Source: Microvirga splendida (GTDB lineage: Bacteria > Pseudomonadota > Alphaproteobacteria > Rhizobiales > Beijerinckiaceae). Taken from it: 64,000 bases of DNA. The notes under the pieces were generated by a model. That model did not search any database. It was not told the origin of the DNA and saw nothing but the letters and a program-made list of their open reading frames with translations. The stretch lies in assembly GCF_016427565.1 (NCBI RefSeq), contig NZ_JAELXT010000014.1, positions 40,810-104,809 of the forward strand. Direction: 5' to 3'. Below are positions 9,127 to 17,248 of the stretch, one piece after another; within the stretch, counting starts at the first letter, position 1, and every line of letters starts with the position of its first letter. Made by a program: the position numbers and the translations under genes.

Positions 9127-9739
9127 CGGCGAAGACCGAGAACAGGCCGGCGAAGGAATAGTCGATCCCGCGCATGAGCTTCGGACGACCGCGCAGCAGC
9201 GCGATCACCTTGTCGGCACCCAGGATCATGAGCACGCCCATGGGGGCCGTGAGCACGATGAAGTAGAGGCCCAGGAACAGGAGCTTGTCGGCGGCATGCG
9301 GGTCGGCCGGATCGACGAATTGCGGCAGGAAGGTCACGAAGAACAGCACCACCTTGGGGTTTGTGAGATTGATGCCCACCCCCAGGAAGAAGGTCTTCCA
9401 GAACGGGATCTCCGCCCGGCCCTCGTCCTTCACGCTCAAGGCCGAGCCGTTGCGCACGGCGTCGAACGCCATCCACAACAGGTAGAGCGCACCAACAATT
9501 TTCAGCACCGTGAAGGCGGTGACGGAAGCGGCCAGCAGAGCCGAGAGGCCGAGCGCCGCCAGCAGTGTATGGACGCCGCAGCCTGCCATCGCGCCCAGCA
9601 TCGCGGCCATGCCGGCCCTGCGCCCGCCCGCCATGGTCTTGGCCAGGGAGAGGCTCATGTCCGGGCCCGGCGTGATGAACAGCAGGGTGGCGGCGAGCGA
9701 GTAGGTGATGAGCGTGCTGACGTCGGGCAGGAAGGTCAT
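9101..9739 (-). CDS. LysE/RhtB family amino-acid exporter
   Basis: The 212-residue sequence has the LysE family start STLITYSLAATLLFITPGPDMSLSLAKTMAGGRRAGMAAMLGAMAG, including the conserved PGPD motif and the following Gly-rich helix, and six hydrophobic segments. The family exports amino acids or homoserine lactones, and the specific substrate is not determinable. It is convergent and slightly overlapping with the upstream membrane protein gene. Confidence 0.9.
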   Translation of the reverse strand: MTFLPDVSTLITYSLAATLLFITPGPDMSLSLAKTMAGGRRAGMAAMLGAMAGCGVHTLLAALGLSALLAASVTAFTVLKIVGALYLLWMAFDAVRNGSALSVKDEGRAEIPFWKTFFLGVGINLTNPKVVLFFVTFLPQFVDPADPHAADKLLFLGLYFIVLTAPMGVLMILGADKVIALLRGRPKLMRGIDYSFAGLFSVFAVKILTTAR

Positions 9740-9883
9740 GGATGCGATCCGGTCGAAGCGGCGGGATCATGCCTCAATCCCGTGTGCACGGCTACCGGAA
9801 AACCGCTTGTTGAAACGCCGCCCCTGCTCCATGTGTTGATCCGGACGGGATAAGAAGAACCAAAATCCGCGAGAAGGACAGAC

Positions 9884-10489
9884 ATGACCGCATTGCTCTC
9901 ACCCGCCCGGATCCGTATGGCCCTGACCGGCCTGATCCTGGCGTTCGGATTGTCGGCCTGCGGCATCAACAACGTTCCGACCCTGGAGGAGCAGGCCAAG
10001 GCCGCCTGGAGCGAGGTGCAGAACCAGTACCAGCGCCGAGCCGATCTCATTCCCAACCTCGTCGAGACCGTGAAGGGCTTCGCCCAGCAGGAGCGCGAGG
10101 TGCTGACCCAGGTGACGGAGGCCCGCGCCCGCGCTACGCAGATCCAGGTCGACGCCTCCACGGTCACCGACCCTGAGAAGTTCCGGCAATACCAGGAGGC
10201 GCAGAGCCAGCTCTCCGGCGCGCTCGGCCGGCTGCTCGCCACCGTCGAGCGGTACCCGGAGCTGAAGTCCAACGCCAACTTCCTGGCTCTGCAGTCGCAG
10301 CTCGAGGGCACCGAGAACCGCATCGCCGTCGCCCGGCGGGACTACATCTCCGCCGTTCAGTCCTACAACACGGAGCTGCGCACGGTTCCCGGCCGCTGGG
10401 TCGCTTCCATCGTGTACCCGGACGCGAAGCCCATGGAGACGTTCACCGCAACGGCCGGATCCGACCGCCCGCCGCCGGTGAAATTCTAA
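9884..10489 (+). CDS. LemA family lipoprotein
   Basis: An N-terminal lipoprotein signal with lipobox LSAC (Cys at about residue 26) leads into NNVPTLEEQAKAAWSEVQNQYQRRADLIPNLVETVKGFAQQE, the LemA signature. The rest is a predicted coiled helical bundle with YPELKSNANFLALQSQLEGTENRIAVAR. LemA genes often sit beside TPM-domain genes, as here (10674 and 11436), suggesting a joint envelope role of unknown biochemistry. Confidence 0.92.
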   Translation: MTALLSPARIRMALTGLILAFGLSACGINNVPTLEEQAKAAWSEVQNQYQRRADLIPNLVETVKGFAQQEREVLTQVTEARARATQIQVDASTVTDPEKFRQYQEAQSQLSGALGRLLATVERYPELKSNANFLALQSQLEGTENRIAVARRDYISAVQSYNTELRTVPGRWVASIVYPDAKPMETFTATAGSDRPPPVKF

Positions 10490-10506
10490 GCGGATGAGGG
10501 GCACTG

Positions 10507-10672
10507 GTGATCCTCCCTCCCCCTTGCGGGGAGCGATCGAGGGTGGGGGTCGGATCGTCAGAGCTCCATACCTTGTCCAGAATGCATGTGGCCGCTACAG
10601 CGGGCTCTGGTTGCGCCGTGCGCCCGGCTGCGCGACCCCCACCCCTGCCCCTCCCCGCAAGGGGGAGGGAAG
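10507..10672. repeat. inverted pair of family A palindromic repeats
   Basis: A left arm containing CTCCCCCTTGCGGGGAG then GGGTGGGGGTC is mirrored by a right arm with GACCCCCACCCC then CTCCCCGCAAGGGGGAGG. About 80 bases of other sequence lie between them. The right arm supplies the purine-rich GGGGGAGGGAAGA that acts as ribosome binding site for the next gene. Confidence 0.75.
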
Positions 10673-10673
10673 A

Positions 10674-11435
10674 ATGGCGGCGCTCATCATCGCCCTTCTC
10701 ACGCTCCTTCTCTTCCCCCTCCCTGCCCTCGCCCAGACCTTCCCGCCCCTCACCGGCCGGGTGGTCGATGCGGCCGATCTCCTGAAGCCCGAGGAGCAGG
10801 CCGCGCTTGAAGCGAAGCTGAAAGCCCATGAGGACAGGACCACCGACCAGGTGGTGGTCGCGACCGTGCGTTCGCTGGAAGGCTACGAGATCGAGGATTA
10901 CGCCAATCGCCTGTTCCGCCACTGGCAGCTCGGTCAGAAGGGCAAGGACAACGGCGCCCTGCTCCTCGTGGCCCCGCAGGAGCGGAAAGTCCGCATCGAG
11001 GTGGGGTACGGCCTCGAGGGCGCCCTCACGGACGCCCTGTCGAAAATCATCATCGCCACGGCCATCGCGCCCCAGTTCCAGAGGGGCGATTTCGTGGGCG
11101 GCATCGATGCGGGAATCGACGCCATCCTGTCGATTCTCACCGGCGACGCGGAGGAATGGCAGCGGCGCGCCCAGGTGCGCGAGGACAGCACCACCGCCAT
11201 CGACCCCGTTGTGGCCTTCATCATCCTGCTGATCCTGTTCTTCCTGATCTCGCGTCTGATGGGCGCGGGCCGCAGGCGAGGCATCCGGCGGGGCCGCCAT
11301 GGCCCGTGGATTGTCACCACCGGCGGGTGGGGAGGCGGCGGCTGGTCGCGCGGCGGCGGCGGATGGTCCGGCGGAGGCGGGTTCTCGGGAGGGGGCGGCT
11401 CGTCGGGCGGCGGCGGCGCTTCGGGGAGCTGGTAG
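10674..11435 (+). CDS. TPM domain protein with signal peptide and Gly-rich C-terminus (YgcG-like)
   Basis: The signal peptide is MAALIIALLTLLLFPLPALAQ. The TPM domain starts at PPLTGRVVDAADLLKPEEQAAL and includes VEVGYGLEGALTDALS. A transmembrane helix (AFIILLILFFLISRLMG) and a Gly/Ser/Trp-rich tail follow. TPM proteins are acid-phosphatase-like or assembly factors in other lineages; the role here is unknown. The start at 10674 has an excellent purine-rich ribosome binding site. The stop is directly followed by the next ATG. Confidence 0.9.
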   Translation: MAALIIALLTLLLFPLPALAQTFPPLTGRVVDAADLLKPEEQAALEAKLKAHEDRTTDQVVVATVRSLEGYEIEDYANRLFRHWQLGQKGKDNGALLLVAPQERKVRIEVGYGLEGALTDALSKIIIATAIAPQFQRGDFVGGIDAGIDAILSILTGDAEEWQRRAQVREDSTTAIDPVVAFIILLILFFLISRLMGAGRRRGIRRGRHGPWIVTTGGWGGGGWSRGGGGWSGGGGFSGGGGSSGGGGASGSW

Positions 11436-12047
11436 ATGATTTCAACCGAGGAACAGGCCCGCCTAGCCGGCGCCATCAGCACCGTGGAGACTGGAACCTC
11501 CGGCGAGGTGGTTCTCGTGATCGCCGAGCAGGCCGGGCACTACCGGGCCGTTCCGCTGATCTGGGCCATGCTCACGGCCCTCGTCACGCCCTGGCCGCTG
11601 ATCTGGCTCACGCAGATCGGCACCGCGCGCATCTTCCTGATCCAACTCGCGGTCGCACTCGCATTGAGCCTCCTGCTCTCCTGGCCGAAGCTGCGCTTTG
11701 CCCTGGTGCCGCGCTCCGTCAAGCATGCCCAGGCGCACGAGGCCGCCTCGCGCGAGTTCCTGCGGCGCGGAATGACCCGCACGCGGGAGAAGACGGGCGT
11801 GCTGATCTATCTCGCGCTCGCCGAGCGCCATGCGGAGATCCTGGCCGATACGGGCATTGCAGACCGGGCCGGGCCGGGCATCTGGGCCGGCATCGTGTCG
11901 GACCTGACGGCGGCGATCCGGGAGGGCCGGATGATCGAGGGGCTGGAGGAGGCCATCGGGCGCACGGGCGCGATCCTGGCCGAGCACGCCCCTCCACGGG
12001 TCGACGACGTGAACGAGCTGCCCAACAAGGTCATTCTGCTGGATTAG
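11436..12047 (+). CDS. TPM domain-containing membrane protein
   Basis: This 203-residue protein follows the previous TPM gene without a gap and is its likely operon partner. It has a short N-terminal segment STVETGTSGEVVLVIAEQAG, two hydrophobic helices (about residues 40-75) and a C-terminal TPM-like half with REKTGVLIYLALAERHAEILADTGIADR. The lemA-TPM-TPM order is common in alphaproteobacteria. Confidence 0.85.
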   Translation: MISTEEQARLAGAISTVETGTSGEVVLVIAEQAGHYRAVPLIWAMLTALVTPWPLIWLTQIGTARIFLIQLAVALALSLLLSWPKLRFALVPRSVKHAQAHEAASREFLRRGMTRTREKTGVLIYLALAERHAEILADTGIADRAGPGIWAGIVSDLTAAIREGRMIEGLEEAIGRTGAILAEHAPPRVDDVNELPNKVILLD

Positions 12048-12048
12048 A

Positions 12049-12132
12049 GCATTTTCGGCGAAGTGGATCCGGTTCGCCGTCAAAAAATGCGGCAGTCCAA
12101 GGACAGAGAGCCGATTCCGTTGAATCGGCTCT
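12049..12132. repeat. nested palindromic repeat, family D, with strong hairpin
   Basis: Outer arms GCATTTT/AAAATGC enclose GGCGAA/TTCGCC. This is followed by an 11-bp perfect hairpin, AGAGCCGATTC with GAATCGGCTCT, over a CGTT loop (12107-12132). The hairpin overlaps the stop codon of the convergent DUF1223 gene and could terminate transcription from either side. Confidence 0.75.
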
Positions 12133-12868
12133 AAAGCCCGGGGCCCTTCGCGGCGCCGAGGATGATGCCGGGCCGGGTCGCATCCGTGCCCTGCACGAGC
12201 ACCACATAAGCATCGCCATCCTTGCGGGCCATGTCGAGCGGCACCTCGAAGCGGGCCGAGCCGCCGCGCCATTCGCCGACCCGGTTCAGACTGCGCACCA
12301 CATTGGCGTAGGTGATGGTCTTGCCCTTGTTCTCGCCGCGCTCGATCGGCACCGTCTGGGACTTCAGCACGGGCAGGATCCACACCTCGGCCTCGCGCTG
12401 CGTGGTGTCGGGGGTCTCCTCGACGGCAATCGTGACCGTGCCGTCCCGTTCGGTGATGATCACGTTCACCGGCAGTGTGCTGCGGCCCTTGGTGGTGACC
12501 TGGATCGCCTTTTCGACCTTTGCCCGGTCGGACCCGATGGAGGATTTCTTGCCGTTGACGATGATCTGCGGCGTGAAGACCTGCCGGTCGTTGCGGGAAT
12601 GGGCATAGGCCTTCTGCCGCTCGGTAAAGGACACATGGGCAAGCGTGTCCTTCCAGCCGAGATAATCCCAATAATTGACCGGCAGCGACAGGGCCACGAT
12701 GTCCGGCTGGCGGGAATATTCGACCAGAAGCTGGTCCGCCGGCGGGCAGGATGAGCAGCCCTGGCTGGTGAAGAGCTCGACCACCGCACGGGGCGGTTCC
12801 GCCCAGGCAGGCTGCAGAGAAGCGGCAAATGCAAGGGCCGCCAGGGTCGCTTTCAATTGGGATACCAT
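12131..12868 (-). CDS. DUF1223 secreted thioredoxin-like protein
   Basis: After a signal peptide (ending PAWAEP) comes VVELFTSQGCSSCPPADQLL, the DUF1223 signature with a CSSC motif that resembles a thioredoxin active site. LSLPVNYWDYLGWKDTLA and TPQIIVNGK follow. The family is periplasmic with no proven activity. I start at the ATG at 12868, preceded by GGCGGCATC; an ATG six codons upstream at 12886 is possible. The stop codon lies within the family D repeat. Confidence 0.88.
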   Translation of the reverse strand: MVSQLKATLAALAFAASLQPAWAEPPRAVVELFTSQGCSSCPPADQLLVEYSRQPDIVALSLPVNYWDYLGWKDTLAHVSFTERQKAYAHSRNDRQVFTPQIIVNGKKSSIGSDRAKVEKAIQVTTKGRSTLPVNVIITERDGTVTIAVEETPDTTQREAEVWILPVLKSQTVPIERGENKGKTITYANVVRSLNRVGEWRGGSARFEVPLDMARKDGDAYVVLVQGTDATRPGIILGAAKGPGL

Positions 12869-12980
12869 GATGCCGCCATGGAACATGAATTCCGCCTCAA
12901 GGTGAACTCACTTTACCTTGAGCACCAGCACATCGTGCGGACCCAGCGGGCCGCGCACGATGTGCTCTTCAACGATTGGA

Positions 12981-13027
12981 GCATCGGATCAGATCCCAAA
13001 TGCGGGACCCACTTTTGGGTCCGATGC
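12981..13027. repeat. nested palindromic repeat, family D-like, overlapping lpxXL 3' end
   Basis: Outer arms GCATCGGA/TCCGATGC (12981-12988 and 13020-13027) enclose CCCAAA/TTTGGG. The element covers the last codons and the stop codon of the acyltransferase gene. Confidence 0.75.
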
Positions 13028-13948
13028 TTTGGCAGGCACCCGCCAACGGCGATGCATCCACAGCCATTGCTCCGGGTATTCCCGCACCCATTCCTCCACC
13101 ACGGAGGTCATGGCCTGCATCGCGCCCTGCACGTTGATCTGGCCGTCCGGGTCCCGCGGCAGATCGAGGGGGGGCGTGAGCTGCAGGCGGAAGCGGTGGT
13201 TGGGGAGCCGGATCACCCGCACCCCGTGGACCGGGCAGTCGAAGCGGCGGGCGAATTTTCCCAGGATCGGGTTCACCAGGGCCGGGCGGCCCATGAAGCT
13301 GACGATCACCCCGCGGGTGAAATGCTGGTCGATGAGCATGCCCAGATGCCCGTCCTTCTCCAGCGCCCCCTGCATGGCGAAGGCCGCGCCCTGCCGGGCC
13401 GCTTCCAGGTTGCCCATGGTCTCGCTGCGGATCTCGTGCAGCACGCGGGCGATGGCCGGATCGTTGGGTGCGCGGAACACCGCCGTGGTGTCGAGCCCGA
13501 ACCGGGCGGCGCAGATGGCCGGCAGCTCCCAGTTGGCGAGATGGGCGGAGAAGATGAGGCCGGGCCTGCCGTCGTCGCGAAGCTCAAGGAAATGGTCGAT
13601 CCCGTCGACCTCGGTGCGGCCGGGAACGTCGCTGTCCGGATCGAAATCGAACAGGCGCCCAAGATGTGGGTATTCGCCGGCCGTGCGGCCAAGATTGTCC
13701 CAGGCCGCCGTGGCGAGCGCCTTCACCTCGGCTTCCGATTTCTGCGGATAGACCGCGCGGATGTTGTTCAGGGCCGTCTTGTGGGCGCGAAGCAAAGGGC
13801 CGAAGGTGCGCGTCAGCGCCGCTCCGACTGCGCCGGAGCGCTCAGGACCCAGGGCGCGCGCCAGGCCGAACACGCCGCGCACGACGCCGACCATGACCGT
13901 CTCCGTGAGGCGCGAGACGAGGCTGCGGGGGCGGTGTGAGGAATTCAC
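12989..13948 (-). CDS. lpxXL: lipid A very-long-chain acyltransferase (LpxL/HtrB superfamily)
   Basis: A 319-residue lysophospholipid-acyltransferase-like protein. The catalytic His-x4-Glu is in FSAHLANWELPAI, with DQHFTRGVIVSFMGRPA and EQWLWMHRRWR typical of lauroyl/myristoyl acyltransferases. Its position at the end of an acpXL-fabZXL-fabF2XL-fabF1XL-adhXL locus identifies it as the enzyme that puts the C26-C28 hydroxylated fatty acid onto lipid A at the inner membrane. The C-terminal residues AKASDPKVGPAFGI are encoded by a palindromic repeat and are probably not part of the fold. Confidence 0.9.
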   Translation of the reverse strand: MNSSHRPRSLVSRLTETVMVGVVRGVFGLARALGPERSGAVGAALTRTFGPLLRAHKTALNNIRAVYPQKSEAEVKALATAAWDNLGRTAGEYPHLGRLFDFDPDSDVPGRTEVDGIDHFLELRDDGRPGLIFSAHLANWELPAICAARFGLDTTAVFRAPNDPAIARVLHEIRSETMGNLEAARQGAAFAMQGALEKDGHLGMLIDQHFTRGVIVSFMGRPALVNPILGKFARRFDCPVHGVRVIRLPNHRFRLQLTPPLDLPRDPDGQINVQGAMQAMTSVVEEWVREYPEQWLWMHRRWRVPAKASDPKVGPAFGI

Positions 13949-14025
13949 AAGATGGTCCTGTTCGATGTATCAGGCCGAATTCTCGGCTCGTCCGTTGAGC
14001 TGCGGGCTGGAAATGTGGCCAGATA

Positions 14026-14712
14026 TCAGATCTTTAGATCGACAACCAGTGGGACGTGATCGCTGATCTTCGTGGGAACATACTGCTCATAGGTGCCAAG
14101 CAGAGCCTGTTCTACATCTATGCTGCGCGATCGGAACAGAAAGTCGATATGGAATTGGCGATCACGGTTCCAGGTCCAGTAAAGCGTAGCGGCAGTTTCT
14201 TGGCCATGCTCCTCTTGTTTGTGGTCGTGCCAAGCGCTTGCGAGGCCGAGCTCGTCGAAAATCTTCAGCACATCGCTGAAGCGCTTACCCGGAGACTTTC
14301 GCTTGTCCATCGCAACGCAATGATTGAAGTCTCCAGCAATGATTGTCGGAGCGGCTTCAACAAAGTCTCGCAGCTTGGCAAGAGCACTCAGAGTGGGTGG
14401 GCCGCATTCTTGCGACGAGTCGACCCACACCGCCACTATATGCAAAACCTGAGACCCATTATGTGCGATGACCGGACAGAACCAGCGCTCGGAAATGCTC
14501 ATCGCCGGCGATAGCTTCCAGCCGCCGTAACCGATGACCGCTAAGCCTTTCTGTCCTTCATCGCCAAGCCAGAGCGACCTTTCAGACAATCCGGCAAAGG
14601 CAAGGCACCCCGGCCTGACCTCCTGAATGATCGCGAGGTCTGGGTCCAGCCTTTCAAGGTGCCCGAACTTACGGTTAAAGCCGTCGCAAACATTCCATGT
14701 GACGATGCGCAA
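14026..14712 (-). CDS. endonuclease/exonuclease/phosphatase family protein
   Basis: The EEP fold is shown by MRIVTWNVCDGFNRKF at the N-terminus, IIQEVRP with the metal-binding Glu, IIAGDFNHCV in the middle and KISDHVPLVVDL with the terminal Asp-His. The 228-residue length suits a single domain. Its substrate could be DNA, RNA or a phosphoester. It lies inside the lipid A VLCFA locus between lpxXL and adhXL, and its base composition looks lower in GC than that of its neighbours, suggesting a later insertion. Confidence 0.85.
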   Translation of the reverse strand: MRIVTWNVCDGFNRKFGHLERLDPDLAIIQEVRPGCLAFAGLSERSLWLGDEGQKGLAVIGYGGWKLSPAMSISERWFCPVIAHNGSQVLHIVAVWVDSSQECGPPTLSALAKLRDFVEAAPTIIAGDFNHCVAMDKRKSPGKRFSDVLKIFDELGLASAWHDHKQEEHGQETAATLYWTWNRDRQFHIDFLFRSRSIDVEQALLGTYEQYVPTKISDHVPLVVDLKI

Positions 14713-14722
14713 GGCCTCCTCC

Positions 14723-15745
14723 TTAGAACGTCACGATCACCTTGCCGAAGACCTTGCGGCCCTCGAGCCGCTCCAGGCCCTTCTGGAACTCGTCGAGGGG
14801 GAAGACCGCGTCGATGACCGGGCTCATGCCTTGGGCCATCTTGTCGAGCGACTGGGAGATGTTCTCGATCCGGCAGCCGAAGGACCCAAAAATCCGGTAT
14901 TGCTGCTGGAAGAGCTGCATCAGGTTCATGGTGGTGGACACGCCCGAGGTCGAGCCGCAGGTGACGAGGCGCCCGCCGCGCTTGAGGCACAGCAAGCTGC
15001 CGTTCCAGGTCTCGGCGCCCACATGTTCGAACGCCACGTCGACGCCCTTGCGCTTGGTCAGCCGCCGGACCTCGCCCTCGAAGCGCTCGGTGCGGTAGTT
15101 GACGACGTAATCGGCGCCCAAGGCCTTCGCCTTCTCGCCCTTCTCGTCGTCGCCCACGGTGGTATAGACCGTGCAGCCGATGGCCTTGGCCATCTTGATC
15201 GCCGCCGTGCCGATGCCCGAGCCGCCCGCGTGGACGAGGATCGACTCAGCCGGTTCCAGCTTCGCGTTGTCGAACAGCATATGCTGCACGGTGCCGAAGC
15301 CGATGGGCGCGCAGGCCGCCTGCTCGAAGGAGACGCCCTGCGGCACCGGGATCACGAGGCGCTCGGGCCGATTGATCAGCTCGCGGGCAAAGCCGTCGAT
15401 GTGGAAGCCCATGATGCCGGCGACGTTCTCGCACAGATTGTCCCAGCCTTTCCGGCAGGCGCTGCAATGGCCGCAGGTCTCGGCCCCGTACATGGTCACC
15501 GGATCGCCCGCCTTGAACCGGGTGACGCCCTCGCCCACCGCGGCGATCTCGCCCGAGGCCTCGACGCCCACGGCCTGGGGCATCTTGCGCTTGGCGAACG
15601 CCATGCCGCGAAAGCCCCAGACATCGAGGAAGTTCAGCGCCAGCGCCTTCACCCGCACCTGCACCTCGCCCGGACCGGGAGGCGGCGGGGCGTCGATCTC
15701 GGTGATGCGAAGGTCACGGTCGCCGAAAAGCTGGAGGGAGCGCAT
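14723..15745 (-). CDS. adhXL: zinc-binding alcohol dehydrogenase of the VLCFA locus
   Basis: A medium-chain dehydrogenase/reductase of 340 residues. It has the structural zinc cluster CGHCSACRKGWDNLC, the Rossmann motif VHAGGSGIGTAAIKMAKAIG and NYRTERFEGEVRRLTKRKGVDVAFEHVG. Homologues sit next to lpxXL in rhizobia (adh2XL) and are thought to act in very-long-chain fatty acid formation, though the step is unproven. I start at the ATG at 15745, preceded by CTGGAGGGAGCGC; the frame remains open upstream without similarity. Confidence 0.85.
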   Translation of the reverse strand: MRSLQLFGDRDLRITEIDAPPPPGPGEVQVRVKALALNFLDVWGFRGMAFAKRKMPQAVGVEASGEIAAVGEGVTRFKAGDPVTMYGAETCGHCSACRKGWDNLCENVAGIMGFHIDGFARELINRPERLVIPVPQGVSFEQAACAPIGFGTVQHMLFDNAKLEPAESILVHAGGSGIGTAAIKMAKAIGCTVYTTVGDDEKGEKAKALGADYVVNYRTERFEGEVRRLTKRKGVDVAFEHVGAETWNGSLLCLKRGGRLVTCGSTSGVSTTMNLMQLFQQQYRIFGSFGCRIENISQSLDKMAQGMSPVIDAVFPLDEFQKGLERLEGRKVFGKVIVTF

Positions 15746-15880
15746 GAACTGGCTTTCTTCGAAAGGCTTTGAACGGAATTCTGTGTCGTCGCCGCTTAAA
15801 GGGCAGAACCCGGAATGACAAGCCGATAGGCGAGCTTCCCGGCTCAACCAAGTCCATATAACAATACATCTCTGCGTTCG

Positions 15881-16396
15881 ATGGGGATGGGCGTGAATAC
15901 GATATGGGCGATCATTGCGGGCACCCCGCTGTGGGTCTGGGCCGTTCTTGGACTGGTCATCTATCTCGGCATGACCGCCCTCAAGCCCGGCAGCAGAAGC
16001 CCTCTGCGTCTCAGCGTTATTCCAGGCGTTTTCCTAGCCGTAGCGCTCGGAACGCTTCTTCATTCGTCTCGACTTCCCGAAGCTCTTCCGTTCTGGCTGG
16101 CCAGCGGCCTTTTGGGGATCGGGATCGGAGCCATCTGGGCCATGCTTCTGCCCATCGGTATCGACCGGGCAGAGGGACATCTGCGAATGCCCGGCACGGC
16201 GTTCTGGCTCGTGACGGGTCTTCTGCTGTTCGGCATGCGCTATGCCCTCGAGGTCTACTCGGCCCTCGGCCGCAACTCGGCCCAGGAACATCTTGTGACC
16301 TTGCTGCCCTACACGGTCACCGGTCTCGGAACCGGAATGAGCGTTGGCTGGTGGGCCGCTCTCATGACGCGCTATTTTCGCGCTGCCGGACCGTGA
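15881..16396 (+). CDS. hypothetical multi-pass membrane protein (DUF6622-like)
   Basis: A 171-residue protein with five or so hydrophobic segments, beginning NTIWAIIAGTPLWVWAVLGLVIYLGMTAL, a pattern seen in small conserved membrane proteins labelled DUF6622. The function is unknown. It lies on the plus strand and splits the minus-strand VLCFA locus between fabG and adhXL. Confidence 0.7.
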   Translation: MGMGVNTIWAIIAGTPLWVWAVLGLVIYLGMTALKPGSRSPLRLSVIPGVFLAVALGTLLHSSRLPEALPFWLASGLLGIGIGAIWAMLLPIGIDRAEGHLRMPGTAFWLVTGLLLFGMRYALEVYSALGRNSAQEHLVTLLPYTVTGLGTGMSVGWWAALMTRYFRAAGP

Positions 16397-16457
16397 GAGA
16401 TGGAGCACTGCACTCCCTCTCCCCGGGAGAGGTGAGCCAGCACCATTCTCGTCGCGC

Positions 16458-16489
16458 GATCCCGGATCGGCTCCGCCGTCCGGGATGAC
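16458..16489. repeat. palindromic repeat, family B (half copy)
   Basis: GATCCCGGATCGG and CCGTCCGGGATGAC form an imperfect palindrome between two convergent genes. Similar copies are at 29323, 49736, 49901, 56973 and 62874. Confidence 0.65.
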
Positions 16490-16498
16490 GCCGTGGTC

Positions 16499-17245
16499 CT
16501 ACCGATGCACGCCCAGCATCGAGGTCAGGCCGCCGTCGATGGGCAGCACCGTGCCGGTGATGTAGGCGGCGGGCTCGCTCATGAGGAAGGCGGCCAACCC
16601 TGCGATCTCCTCCGGCTTGGCGAAGCGCCCGGCCGGGATCTGCTTTTCCATGTTCTCGCGGTAGGCGGCATAGGGCGCCATCATGTCCGTGTCGATGAAG
16701 CCCGGCGCGATCACGTTCACGGTGACGCCGCGCTTGGCGGTCTCGACGGAGAGTGTGCGGCAATAGGAGATCAGCGCGCCTTTGGAGGCCGCGTAGGCCG
16801 CGTTGCCCGGATTGCCCTGGAGCGCCGCCACCGACCCGATGGCCACGATGCGCCCCTGCTTGGCGCGGATCATGCCGCGCATGAGCGCCTTGGCGATGCG
16901 GGTCAACGACCAGAAGTTCACCTGCATGGCGGTTTCGGCCTTGTCCTGCTGCATCATGGCGGCAAGCGCATCGTAGGGCTGGCCGGCATTGTGGATGAGC
17001 CCGAAGAAGCTCTCGCCCTCGATCCCCTCGCAGAAGGCCTCCAGCGCCGCCTTGTCGGCGAGATCGACCTCGTGGGCCGTGACGGTGCGGCCGGAATTCG
17101 CCTGCATCAGCTCTTGGCTCAGCGCCTTCGCGGCGTCTCCCGACGAGCGGTAGGTGAAGTCGACGTCGTGGCCTGCGGCCACAAGCGCCCGCACGATGGC
17201 GGCACCGACACCCTTGCCGCCGCCCGTCACCAGAACCCGTGTCAT
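16499..17245 (-). CDS. 3-oxoacyl-ACP reductase (FabG-like SDR) of the VLCFA locus
   Basis: The cofactor motif VTGGGKGVGAAIVRALV is at the N-terminus. The catalytic Ser, Tyr and Lys are in AIGSVAALQGNPGNAAYAASKGALISYC, and IAPGFIDTDMMAPY follows. The gene begins three bases after the end of fabF1XL, so it is translated in the same operon and probably reduces the beta-keto group during elongation of the lipid A very-long-chain fatty acid. Classical Rhizobium loci often lack this extra reductase. Confidence 0.88.
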   Translation of the reverse strand: MTRVLVTGGGKGVGAAIVRALVAAGHDVDFTYRSSGDAAKALSQELMQANSGRTVTAHEVDLADKAALEAFCEGIEGESFFGLIHNAGQPYDALAAMMQQDKAETAMQVNFWSLTRIAKALMRGMIRAKQGRIVAIGSVAALQGNPGNAAYAASKGALISYCRTLSVETAKRGVTVNVIAPGFIDTDMMAPYAAYRENMEKQIPAGRFAKPEEIAGLAAFLMSEPAAYITGTVLPIDGGLTSMLGVHR

Positions 17246-17248
17246 ATC

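Noticed and set aside
11156..12754. 532-codon plus-strand frame across the TPM genes and DUF1223
   Set aside because: Reads through two well-supported genes in another frame and opposite DUF1223, with low-complexity composition.
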